Origin: Candidatus Nomurabacteria bacterium
GTDB lineage: Bacteria; Patescibacteriota; Minisyncoccia; Phycocordibacterales; CSBR16-119
Direction of reading: 5' to 3'
Assembly: GCA_007117675.1 (NCBI GenBank)
Contig: SKGB01000039.1
Span: 1 to 5,497, forward strand
DNA length: 5,497 nucleotides
Under the pieces are notes generated by a model that was not told the DNA's origin, ran no database searches, and saw only the letters and a list, made by a program, of their open reading frames with translations. Made by a program: the position numbers and the translations under genes. The number at the start of each line of letters is the position of its first letter. The stretch's first letter is position 1. Positions 1 to 5,497 of this stretch are shown here, in pieces.

Positions 1-455
1 GTTCCCCCGATCTCAACCACAATGATATCTGGATTACTTTTTTTAGAAACCTCTTTCAGGCGACGTAAAATCTCTTCAGTAATATGATATGTTGGCTCAA
101 CGCAGGCACCCTTGTAGCCAAGAGAACGTTCTTTATCGATGACATATTTAAAAATCATCCCATTGGTCATGTAGTTTTCCTTTGGAAGAGACATATTCAA
201 AAAACGCTCGTAATTTCCCATATCTTGGTCTGTTTCAAGACCAGAACCCATAACAAAAACCTCACCATGCTCGGTGGGATTCATGGTACCCGCATCAACA
301 TTCAAATACGGGTCAGCTTTTACCAGACTCACATCAAAACCTTTTGATTGTAAGATAGTGCCCAAAGAAGCAGTAGTAACACCTTTTCCGACCCCAGACA
401 TTACACCACCAGAAACAAAGATATATTTAGGTTTCCTCTTTTTCATTTGAGACAT
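1..455 (-). CDS. pyrG: CTP synthase, N-terminal part (gene cut by the left window edge)
   Basis: CTP synthase makes CTP from UTP, ATP and glutamine-derived ammonia in the cytoplasm, the last step of de novo pyrimidine nucleotide synthesis. Only the first 151 codons are visible, all within the N-terminal synthetase domain; the glutaminase domain lies outside. Visible family landmarks are YIFVSGGV (11-18), a P-loop-like GVGKG (21-25), K46-A-D-P-Y, NVDAGTMNP (52-60), HGEVFV (63-68), ETD (74-76) followed by GNYERF (80-85), and VVEIGG (146-151). The ETD aspartate and the EIGG glutamate match the metal-binding acids of the family. Two segments differ from the usual form: SGVGKG in place of SSLGKG, and VEPTYHIT (119-126) where most members have VQVIPHIT. 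The start at 455 lies 9 bases after the ftsX stop; a second in-frame ATG at 446 is possible, and neither has a Shine-Dalgarno sequence. It is probably co-transcribed with ftsEX. Confidence 0.93.
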   Translation of the reverse strand, partial: MSQMKKRKPKYIFVSGGVMSGVGKGVTTASLGTILQSKGFDVSLVKADPYLNVDAGTMNPTEHGEVFVMGSGLETDQDMGNYERFLNMSLPKENYMTNGMIFKYVIDKERSLGYKGACVEPTYHITEEILRRLKEVSKKSNPDIIVVEIGG

Positions 456-464
456 GTATATTTT

Positions 465-1388
465 TTATTTATTCAAATACCGACGAACCGCAATAATACT
501 TGAGGCAACCCCCAAAACAACCCCAACCACAAGCAAAAGTAAAAACAATTGAAAGAAGTTAGAGAGGTAGTACTCATGAAGATTTACACCTAAAAATAAA
601 GAAAGTCTTTCTCCCAACCAAAAAGTTATCGGAAAAAATAAAATAATAGTAACAACAGAAGAAACAACCCCATACAAGATACCCTCGATGACGAAGGGAC
701 CTCTCACATAACGTGTCCCAGCACCCACAAGCCTCATAACAGAAATTTCTTGCCTGGATGAGTAAATTGTAAGACGAATTGTATTCAATGTAATCAAAAT
801 AGAAATAATAATGAGGGCAATCATAACCACAGTTCCAAGCGTTCGTGCCCCTGTTGTAAGTGACACCAGTCTTTCAATAATTTGCTCATTTTGATAATAA
901 TTAATATTATCTATCACATTAAAAGTACTTTCAGAATTTCTTTCAACATCCCCAAGAGTAATGGCGATCGCACCATACGCGTCAGGGCTACTTGCTTTAA
1001 TGTTTAACATAGCACCAAGTGGATTATCGCCAAGCTCATTAAGTGCCTGCAATGTAAGTTGATCATTTTGATGTCGTTCACGAAAATTTAAAAGAGCTTG
1101 GGCAGCAGAGACATATTCCGAACTAACAACATTTTCGATATTATTTACATTTTCTTGTATTTCAAATATAGCAGACTCATTTGCCCCTGGAACAAAAAAG
1201 ACTGTGATATCAACCTTATTCTCCAAATCCGTAATGGCTACATTCACAACAGTCCGTGACATAGTAAGAACTGTCGCAACAGACAAGGTAATTACCATTA
1301 TCAAAATAGAAGAAAGTGATACGAAAGAGTTTCGTGTAAAATTTTGGAAGCCTGCTTTTATTATTCTACGTAAATCTAAAAATGTCAT
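465..1388 (-). CDS. ftsX: Cell division protein FtsX (ABC transporter-like membrane subunit)
   Basis: FtsX is the membrane half of the FtsEX complex. It passes the ATPase cycle of FtsE across the membrane to switch on peptidoglycan hydrolases at the division site. The 307-residue protein has the family layout: a short cytoplasmic N-terminus (LRRIIKAGFQNFTRN, 6-20), TM1 about 22-44, an extracytoplasmic domain about 45-183, TM2 about 184-205, then a cytoplasmic loop with EISVMRLVGAG (214-224), the conserved coupling segment that contacts the ATPase, TM3 about 233-257 and TM4 about 280-302. The length is normal for the family. The ATG is 3 bases after the ftsE stop, which indicates translation from the same transcript. 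No Shine-Dalgarno is visible; the upstream bases are A/T only over the last several positions. No hydrolase or EnvC-like partner follows, as pyrG comes next. The sequence of the extracytoplasmic domain does not tell me which partner it binds. Confidence 0.95.
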   Translation of the reverse strand: MTFLDLRRIIKAGFQNFTRNSFVSLSSILIMVITLSVATVLTMSRTVVNVAITDLENKVDITVFFVPGANESAIFEIQENVNNIENVVSSEYVSAAQALLNFRERHQNDQLTLQALNELGDNPLGAMLNIKASSPDAYGAIAITLGDVERNSESTFNVIDNINYYQNEQIIERLVSLTTGARTLGTVVMIALIIISILITLNTIRLTIYSSRQEISVMRLVGAGTRYVRGPFVIEGILYGVVSSVVTIILFFPITFWLGERLSLFLGVNLHEYYLSNFFQLFLLLLVVGVVLGVASSIIAVRRYLNK

Positions 1389-1391
1389 AAT

Positions 1392-2084
1392 TTATTTTTT
1401 TGAAAGTTTATAAGAACCATGCTTGTCATCTTGAACAACACGACCTTTTTCAAGTGTAATCACTCGTTTTTTAAGTGTGTCTACAACACCAGTATTGTGT
1501 GTTGTTAAAATAACGGTTGTACCTAGCTCGTTTATTTTTTTTAAAATTTCCACAATTTCAAAAGTACTTACAGGATCTAGATTTCCAGTTGGTTCATCCG
1601 CTATCAAAAGCTCAGGCTCGTTTACAATAGCTCGAGCAATAGCAAGACGTTGTTTTTCCCCACCTGAAAGTTGGTGCGGGAAGCTGTACGCCTTATCGGA
1701 AAGATCTACAAGCTCTAACACATAAGGAACATCATCCGCAATATCTTCATCTGACTTACCAGCAACCTCCATCGCAAAGGCAACATTTTCATACACGGTT
1801 CTCCCAGAAAGCAAACGAAAATCCTGAAATACAATACCTATATTTCTTCGGTATTCGTTCATTTGTTGGTGACGAAAACGATGTACGTCTTCACCCTTAT
1901 AATACAAGACACCATCACTCGGCTGCTCCTCCCCAAGGAAAAGTTTTACGAGTGTTGATTTACCAGCACCAGAATGACCAATAAAGGAAACAAACTCTCC
2001 ATCATCGATGGTAAGCGTTATATCTTCTAAGGCTTGTATTTGTGTATCAGGGTACACTTTTGAAACATGCTCAAATTCAATCAT
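1392..2084 (-). CDS. ftsE: Cell division ATP-binding protein FtsE
   Basis: FtsE is the cytoplasmic ABC ATPase of FtsEX; it drives no known transport and instead regulates cell-wall hydrolysis at the septum through FtsX. All nucleotide-binding motifs are intact in the 230-residue protein: Walker A GHSGAGKST (36-44, K42), Q-loop VFQDFRLL (85-92, Q87), ABC signature LSGGEKQR (139-146), Walker B LLIADEP (159-165, with the likely catalytic E164), D-loop GNLD (167-170) and switch histidine H196. VFQDFRLL and the TGNLDP stretch are typical of FtsE rather than of importer ATPases, and the adjacent ftsX settles the assignment. The length is normal. The start at 2084 gives the standard MIEFEHVSKVY opening. 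A TATAAT box ends 9 bases upstream of the ATG, so the gene probably has its own promoter with a leader of only a few bases. It is the first gene of a likely ftsE-ftsX-pyrG unit. Confidence 0.97.
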   Translation of the reverse strand: MIEFEHVSKVYPDTQIQALEDITLTIDDGEFVSFIGHSGAGKSTLVKLFLGEEQPSDGVLYYKGEDVHRFRHQQMNEYRRNIGIVFQDFRLLSGRTVYENVAFAMEVAGKSDEDIADDVPYVLELVDLSDKAYSFPHQLSGGEKQRLAIARAIVNEPELLIADEPTGNLDPVSTFEIVEILKKINELGTTVILTTHNTGVVDTLKKRVITLEKGRVVQDDKHGSYKLSKK

Positions 2085-2093
2085 ACTTTATGT

Positions 2094-2099
2094 ATTATA
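2094..2099 (-). promoter_or_regulatory. Probable -10 box of the ftsE-ftsX-pyrG unit
   Basis: The minus strand reads GAGTATAATACATAAAGT directly before the ftsE ATG. The hexamer is a perfect TATAAT with 9 bases between it and the start codon. If transcription starts at the usual distance, the 5' leader is about 3 bases. No good -35 box is visible; the expected place is filled by a run of T. The match is seen in the sequence; activity is inferred. Perfect -10 hexamers occur by chance in AT-rich DNA, but its position in a 50-base spacer and the similar arrangement before the helicase gene support it. Confidence 0.5.
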
Positions 2100-2100
2100 C

Positions 2101-2134
2101 TCTAAATTAAAAAAACAAAAAAGGAAAACACAAC
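2101..2134 (-). other. T-rich spacer between the helicase-nuclease gene and ftsE
   Basis: On the minus strand this spacer contains T runs of 4, 6 and 7 bases soon after the helicase-nuclease stop codon. The only hairpin I can draw before it is CTTAT (2158-2154) with ATAAG (2138-2134), five AT-rich pairs around a 15-base loop that overlaps the stop codon. That is too weak to call an intrinsic terminator with confidence. The tract could be a weak terminator, a U-rich 3' end, or simply the upstream part of the ftsE promoter. Confidence 0.3.
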
Positions 2135-5100
2135 TTATCGTCTCAGGGCCAGAATAAGGTCTTTATATTCCTCATCATCTTCGGTTATAGGATTATCCCA
2201 AAAATCTAGGTTGAGGATTTCGTCGGACACACGGCGGATTTCATCTTCAAGCTCAAACACATCTTCATCAGGAATATCAAACTCATACCGACGGAAATTT
2301 CCTTTGTCATCAGGCTCTACAAATTCGAGAACCCCTGACTTCATCTTCATTTTTCCATCAGCAAAATATTTCAAAAGTAGTTTATAAAAAACAAGCTGTC
2401 GATAGTACTCACCATTTGAATCCTTTGTAGTGCCTTTCACTTGACCTTCTGTTTTTGGTTTTCCTGTTTTGTAGTCAACGACAGTCACCAGACTTTGACT
2501 ACCATCAACAAACTCAAGCTTGTCCAAAACTCCAGTAAGTTTTATGTTGTACTCAGAACCCTCCATACCAGAAACAGTAACTCCATTAACCCGAAATTCT
2601 GTTCGAGTATCTAAATTCCACGAACCTTGATATTCATCAAACCAAGCAGACAAAGATTCTTCACCTTTTTTTCTCAAATCTTCATAGTCTCTTTCTAAAA
2701 CTTCTTGTTTGTTGAGGTGTTTATGAAATACACCAATTAGAAATTCTTTTGTTTCGTATGTTTCTCCACGAGCAACATCAAAAAACTCTTGCAAGGCTTC
2801 ATGTACCGCATTACCATAGGATAAATATCGATTCATAGGGCTTGGAACTCGAACCAAACTTCGGAAAAAATATAACCATGGTGATTTGAGATAATTATTA
2901 AGTGCTGACACAGACAAACCTTGTGACATAAACTTGTCTCGAACAAAAGCCTTCATTTGTTCTTTATATTCTTCTATTGAAACATTTGAAGAAACACGTT
3001 CATTGAAAAGCATCATTTGTTTTTCGGGCCAAGAACGAACAAAATCCTCTGTGTCTTGTAAACACACCAAATGTTCGTCTATTTCACCAATAAACTGACT
3101 TGGAAGGAGTTCTTTTCCGTCTAAGGCTTCGTTTACATAGGAAACAAGGACATGCCGTTTTGCACGAGTGAGCGCAACATAAAACAATCGTCGTTCTTCA
3201 TCGTCGTCTCCACCAGCCGTATCCAAACCAGGAACAGACGGAACCGTATCAAAAAGCTGATAGACCTTTGGAAGAAGTGGAAGAAGTTCCCGTCTTTTTT
3301 TGTTTCCCCACACACCGTCGTTTACACCCACAATACACACATACTCAAATTCAAGACCTTTTGATTTGTGCGCGGTCATAAGTCGCACAGCTCCTTCTCG
3401 AACACGAGCAGACTTTTTCTTGATATTTATCTCATGTGTTTCTAGAAGATCGATATATTGAAGAAAATCTTGAAGTAAAACATCTTTTGTTTTTGTGTCC
3501 GAAGAAAGTGCTCGAGCTTGGTCAAACAAAATCCCTATCGTTTCCACACGTTCTGTTGGGCGGTCACCTGCCATAATATACTGCAAAAATCCAGACTCAC
3601 GAACAAGAATCTCAAGCATTTCCACAACAGGAGTGTTGTGAGATTTCTTTTTCCAAACACTTAGGTTGTTTGCCAAATCAACAAACAATTGTCGCGCACC
3701 CTCTTTCACATCTTTGCTAAGAATCTCATCTATTTCTTTTTGATCAAGAAGAATATCTATCAAAAGTTTTTTTCTCTTTTGAGAAGCAGCTCTCACAAAT
3801 TTAGTTGCTTGGATAGGATTTATATCAAAAATATCAGTAAACAGAAGTTTTGAAACTTTTTCATTATCATCGGGATTTTGTACTGCACGAACTATTTGCA
3901 AAAGTTTTTTAATATCAGGGTCTTCAAAAATACTCTGATCTGACTCAATAGTGTACGCAACACCCTTTTTATCTAAGATACTTGCAAGAGGAAATGCATG
4001 TGCATTGTTTCTATACAAAACAGCGATCTCGTGTGCGGGGATTCCATCTTGAACAATCTCTTGGATTTTTTCCGCAATAGCAACATACTCTTGGTTGCTA
4101 TTTCTGTATTCAAATACATCAATAGGTTTTGGCTTTTCGGAACTGTTTGACTCAAGCGCAACCTTTCCAGATAACAATGAATGTGAAGCGTCGAGAATGC
4201 TTTGTGTTGAACGATAGTTTTGTGTTAAGGTGACGAGTTCGGCTTGTGGATACAAGTGTTTGAAATAGAAAAAATTCTCAAGACTCGCCCCTTGAAATTT
4301 AAAAATAGATTGCTTTTCATCACCCACCACAAAAAAGTTTGGGTTGTCATGAAAGTTTGCCAAAAGCTCTAATATTTTATTTTGCGCATTGTTGGTATCT
4401 TGATGCTCATCGACAAGAATATACTGAAACTCTTCTTGAAGCCTCAACAACAAGTCAGGGTTATTTCGAAGAGAACGCAAAAGCTCAACGATCATGTCAT
4501 CAAAATCATATTGTTTGTTTTTTTGTAGTATTTCTTGATATAAACGATATATCACAAGAAGCTCCTGATTTTTTTTAATCTGTTTTTCTTGGTCTTTGTA
4601 TTTCCCCTTCATCCTCCCTTCGTGTTTTCCACTTTCGTAGTAACGGTCTTCGATTTGAGAAAATTCTTTTTGAAAAGTAAGTACAATTTGTTCAAAATCT
4701 TCAACCGTTACACCCTCGCGCTTAAGCTCGGATATCTTGCCCCGAATAGTCCGAACATAATACAAAGAATCACCAAAAGGTTTGAGCATTTCAAAATCTT
4801 CAGCCAAGATAATAGACTCGATGTGAGAAATCTGTTCAACATCAGTAATAGGTCGTGCGCCGATAATCGAAGGAAAGTCTTCTGGATTGTTTTGAATTAC
4901 GTCGTTTGCAAAGGAATGAAAGGTGTAAATGTTCACCCGATATGCAAGTGACCCGATCATAGAAGCAAGACGCTTTCTCATGGCGTTTACACCAGACTCA
5001 GTGAAGGTGAGTGCAAGAATATTTTCTGGGCCAGTATCTGTTTTATCAAGGATATTTGCAATACGCAGAGTTAGAATCTGAGTCTTTCCAGTACCTGGAC

Positions 5101-5194
5101 CAGCGACAACCATGATGGGGCCGTCTATAGTGTCTACAGCCTTTTTTTGCTCTGCATTTAGCATGTTGTATTGTTCTTGAAAGCTCTTTTCCAT
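2135..5194 (-). CDS. UvrD/AddA-like superfamily 1 helicase fused to a C-terminal PD-(D/E)XK nuclease
   Basis: This 1019-residue protein is predicted to be an ATP-driven 3'-5' DNA translocase/helicase with an attached RecB-type nuclease, probably for processing DNA double-strand ends before recombination. Helicase motifs in order: Q motif LNAEQ (12-16), motif I AGPGTGKT (31-38, K37), Ia LTFTESGVNAM (62-72), Ib TFHSFA (91-96), II VDEHQD (261-266), III VVGDEKQSIFKFQGA (289-303), IV QNYRST (325-330), V TAHKSKGLEFEYV (607-619) and VI RRLFYVALTRAKRH (668-681). GDEKQSI resembles AddA/RecB more than the GDDDQSI of UvrD. A lysine-rich, probably helical stretch lies at 190-210. The nuclease starts near SVSALNNYLKSP (761-772) and shows H798 in GNAVHEAL, D891 in GVLDKLE, D907 and K909 in VVDYKTGKP, and the helix YRQLVFYKLL (931-940). 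The site therefore looks complete. The cysteines of iron-sulfur AddB-type nucleases are absent. I give no gene symbol because addA, adnA/B and pcrA all fit partly. The ATG at 5194 fits a TATAAT box 7 bases upstream; M11 is an alternative start. Confidence 0.93.
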   Translation of the reverse strand: MEKSFQEQYNMLNAEQKKAVDTIDGPIMVVAGPGTGKTQILTLRIANILDKTDTGPENILALTFTESGVNAMRKRLASMIGSLAYRVNIYTFHSFANDVIQNNPEDFPSIIGARPITDVEQISHIESIILAEDFEMLKPFGDSLYYVRTIRGKISELKREGVTVEDFEQIVLTFQKEFSQIEDRYYESGKHEGRMKGKYKDQEKQIKKNQELLVIYRLYQEILQKNKQYDFDDMIVELLRSLRNNPDLLLRLQEEFQYILVDEHQDTNNAQNKILELLANFHDNPNFFVVGDEKQSIFKFQGASLENFFYFKHLYPQAELVTLTQNYRSTQSILDASHSLLSGKVALESNSSEKPKPIDVFEYRNSNQEYVAIAEKIQEIVQDGIPAHEIAVLYRNNAHAFPLASILDKKGVAYTIESDQSIFEDPDIKKLLQIVRAVQNPDDNEKVSKLLFTDIFDINPIQATKFVRAASQKRKKLLIDILLDQKEIDEILSKDVKEGARQLFVDLANNLSVWKKKSHNTPVVEMLEILVRESGFLQYIMAGDRPTERVETIGILFDQARALSSDTKTKDVLLQDFLQYIDLLETHEINIKKKSARVREGAVRLMTAHKSKGLEFEYVCIVGVNDGVWGNKKRRELLPLLPKVYQLFDTVPSVPGLDTAGGDDDEERRLFYVALTRAKRHVLVSYVNEALDGKELLPSQFIGEIDEHLVCLQDTEDFVRSWPEKQMMLFNERVSSNVSIEEYKEQMKAFVRDKFMSQGLSVSALNNYLKSPWLYFFRSLVRVPSPMNRYLSYGNAVHEALQEFFDVARGETYETKEFLIGVFHKHLNKQEVLERDYEDLRKKGEESLSAWFDEYQGSWNLDTRTEFRVNGVTVSGMEGSEYNIKLTGVLDKLEFVDGSQSLVTVVDYKTGKPKTEGQVKGTTKDSNGEYYRQLVFYKLLLKYFADGKMKMKSGVLEFVEPDDKGNFRRYEFDIPDEDVFELEDEIRRVSDEILNLDFWDNPITEDDEEYKDLILALRR

Positions 5195-5201
5195 ACAAAA
5201 T

Positions 5202-5207
5202 ATTATA
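5202..5207 (-). promoter_or_regulatory. Probable -10 box of the helicase-nuclease gene
   Basis: The minus strand reads CGGTATAATATTTTGT directly before the ATG at 5194. The TATAAT hexamer is followed by 7 bases and then the start codon, so transcription would begin within about one or two bases of the ATG, giving a leaderless or nearly leaderless mRNA. No convincing -35 box is present at 15-19 bases. Two further TATAAT hexamers occur on this strand at 5244-5239 and 5259-5254 and could serve alternative starts with longer leaders. The matches are seen; their use is inferred. Confidence 0.5.
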
Positions 5208-5230
5208 CCGTAAATACAAACACAAATACC

Positions 5231-5258
5231 TTGACATTATTATAAATACAGGTATTAT
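5231..5258 (+). promoter_or_regulatory. Probable sigma-70-type promoter for the small plus-strand gene
   Basis: A perfect -35 hexamer TTGACA (5231-5236) is followed after 16 bases by TATTAT (5253-5258), one mismatch from the -10 consensus. This is the best complete promoter in the window and points rightwards. Transcription would start near 5265, leaving about 61 bases before the ATG at 5326, or about 4 bases before a possible GTG start at 5269. It sits back to back with the helicase-nuclease promoter. Confidence 0.6.
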
Positions 5259-5266
5259 ATGTTCTT

Positions 5267-5285
5267 GTGTGATATTTTTTCACAC
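5267..5285 (+). other. Small inverted repeat in the leader of the plus-strand gene
   Basis: GTGTGA (5267-5272) pairs with TCACAC (5280-5285) around a 7-base T-rich loop. It starts almost exactly at the predicted transcript start near 5265. It could form a 5'-end stem that affects mRNA stability or translation, or be a protein-binding site. The stem is only 6 pairs, so chance is a real alternative. It is too short and wrongly placed to be a good terminator. Confidence 0.3.
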
Positions 5286-5325
5286 TCAAAATGTTCTTTT
5301 TTTACACAAACCAACAGTTTATTAC

Positions 5326-5475
5326 ATGTTTCCAACAACCCCACCCAACCCCACTGGAATTGTCTCAACAGATTCAATGAGACAAGCTCTTGAAGAGGCT
5401 CGTACAAGCATGTCTGAGAGAATTCAAAACATGAAAGAACGGGGCATTTTACCAAAAGACTACAACGAAAATTGA
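5326..5475 (+). CDS. Small hypothetical protein, 49 residues
   Basis: I do not recognise this protein. It starts with a proline- and threonine-rich segment (MFPTTPPNPTG, 1-11), followed by a charged stretch likely to form one amphipathic helix (about 15-40, including ALEEARTSMSERIQNMKERG), and ends in ILPKDYNEN. There is no signal peptide, membrane segment or cysteine. Support for it being real comes from a good promoter upstream, a charged protein-like composition and its position opposite the helicase-nuclease gene. The ATG at 5326 is preferred. A GTG at 5269 would add 19 residues of hydrophobic and aromatic character (starting MIFFHTQNVL) and would put the start about 4 bases from the predicted transcript start, as seen before the two minus-strand promoters. 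No Shine-Dalgarno marks either start. The stop is TGA, and 22 further bases to the window end hold nothing I can identify. Confidence 0.55.
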   Translation: MFPTTPPNPTGIVSTDSMRQALEEARTSMSERIQNMKERGILPKDYNEN

Positions 5476-5497
5476 GTTATTTCTTTATCTTTTGGTA

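Larger units (their letters stand above)
5201..5259. repeat. Imperfect inverted repeat spanning the divergent promoter region
   Basis: TATTATACC at 5201-5209 and GGTATTATA at 5251-5259 are inverted copies matching at 8 of 9 positions. Each arm holds the -10 box of one of the two divergent promoters. Between them lie AATACC (5225-5230), which is a perfect inverted partner of GGTATT (5251-5256), and three copies of AAATAC (5212-5217, 5224-5229, 5244-5249). The symmetry may only reflect that both arms are -10 elements. A shared regulator site is possible but unproven. Confidence 0.35.

Noticed and set aside
84..347. Plus-strand open frame of 87 codons
   Set aside because: It lies wholly antisense to pyrG, whose minus-strand reading gives continuous CTP synthase motifs. 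Its own product is not like any family I know.
2101..2160. Possible intrinsic terminator after the helicase-nuclease gene
   Set aside because: The T runs are there, but the only stem before them is five AT-rich pairs with a 15-base loop overlapping the stop codon. That is too weak to call.
4589..4951. Plus-strand open frame of 120 codons inside the helicase-nuclease gene
   Set aside because: It is antisense to the well-supported helicase region between motif Ib and motif II, and its product shows no recognisable motif. It looks like a shadow frame.
5259..5393. Plus-strand ATG at 5259 opening a 44-codon frame
   Set aside because: The ATG overlaps the promoter's immediate downstream edge, ahead of the predicted transcript start near 5265. 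The product (starting MFLCDIFSHS) lacks protein-like composition and runs out of frame with the better 49-codon reading.
5473..5497. TGA read as glycine (alternative code of some CPR lineages), which would keep the small frame open to the window end
   Set aside because: The long genes, including one of 1019 codons, contain no in-frame TGA and use GGN for glycine, so a TGA-glycine code is unlikely here.
1..5497. CRISPR array, insertion sequence, tRNA, rRNA or riboswitch
   Set aside because: No spaced direct repeats, transposase motifs, terminal inverted repeats or recognisable RNA structures were seen, and coding sequence fills nearly the whole window.

Overview
The window is compact, AT-rich bacterial DNA with almost no spacing between genes. 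Four genes lie on the minus strand. In their direction of transcription they are a large UvrD-type helicase fused to a nuclease, ftsE, ftsX, and the first 151 codons of a CTP synthase gene (pyrG) that runs off the left edge. One small gene of unknown function lies on the plus strand at the right edge. The standard bacterial code fits: the three complete minus-strand genes end in TAA, and no long frame is interrupted by an in-frame TGA.

Several traits suggest a Candidate Phyla Radiation (Patescibacteria, perhaps Parcubacteria-like) genome: the divergent pyrG N-terminus, tight packing, AT-rich spacers and no recognisable Shine-Dalgarno sequence before any of the five starts. This placement is an inference from style and one protein's motifs. 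No marker gene is present to prove it.

Layout from right to left: a 131-base divergent promoter region (5195-5325) separates the small plus-strand gene from the helicase-nuclease gene (2135-5194). A 50-base T-rich spacer with a TATAAT box leads into ftsE (1392-2084). ftsX (465-1388) follows after 3 bases, and pyrG (455 to beyond 1) after 9 bases. ftsE, ftsX and pyrG therefore look like one transcription unit.

FtsE and FtsX form an ABC-type complex that couples cytoplasmic ATP hydrolysis to peptidoglycan hydrolase activation outside the membrane during division. CTP synthase makes CTP from UTP and supplies nucleic acid and phospholipid synthesis. The helicase-nuclease is probably a DNA end-processing enzyme of the AddA/RecB/Adn kind. 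The most unusual features are the very short or absent 5' leaders predicted for the helicase gene and ftsE, the pyrG neighbour of ftsEX, the altered CTP synthase motifs, and the uncharacterised 49-residue protein. I see no mobile element, CRISPR array, RNA gene or clearly new multi-gene system.
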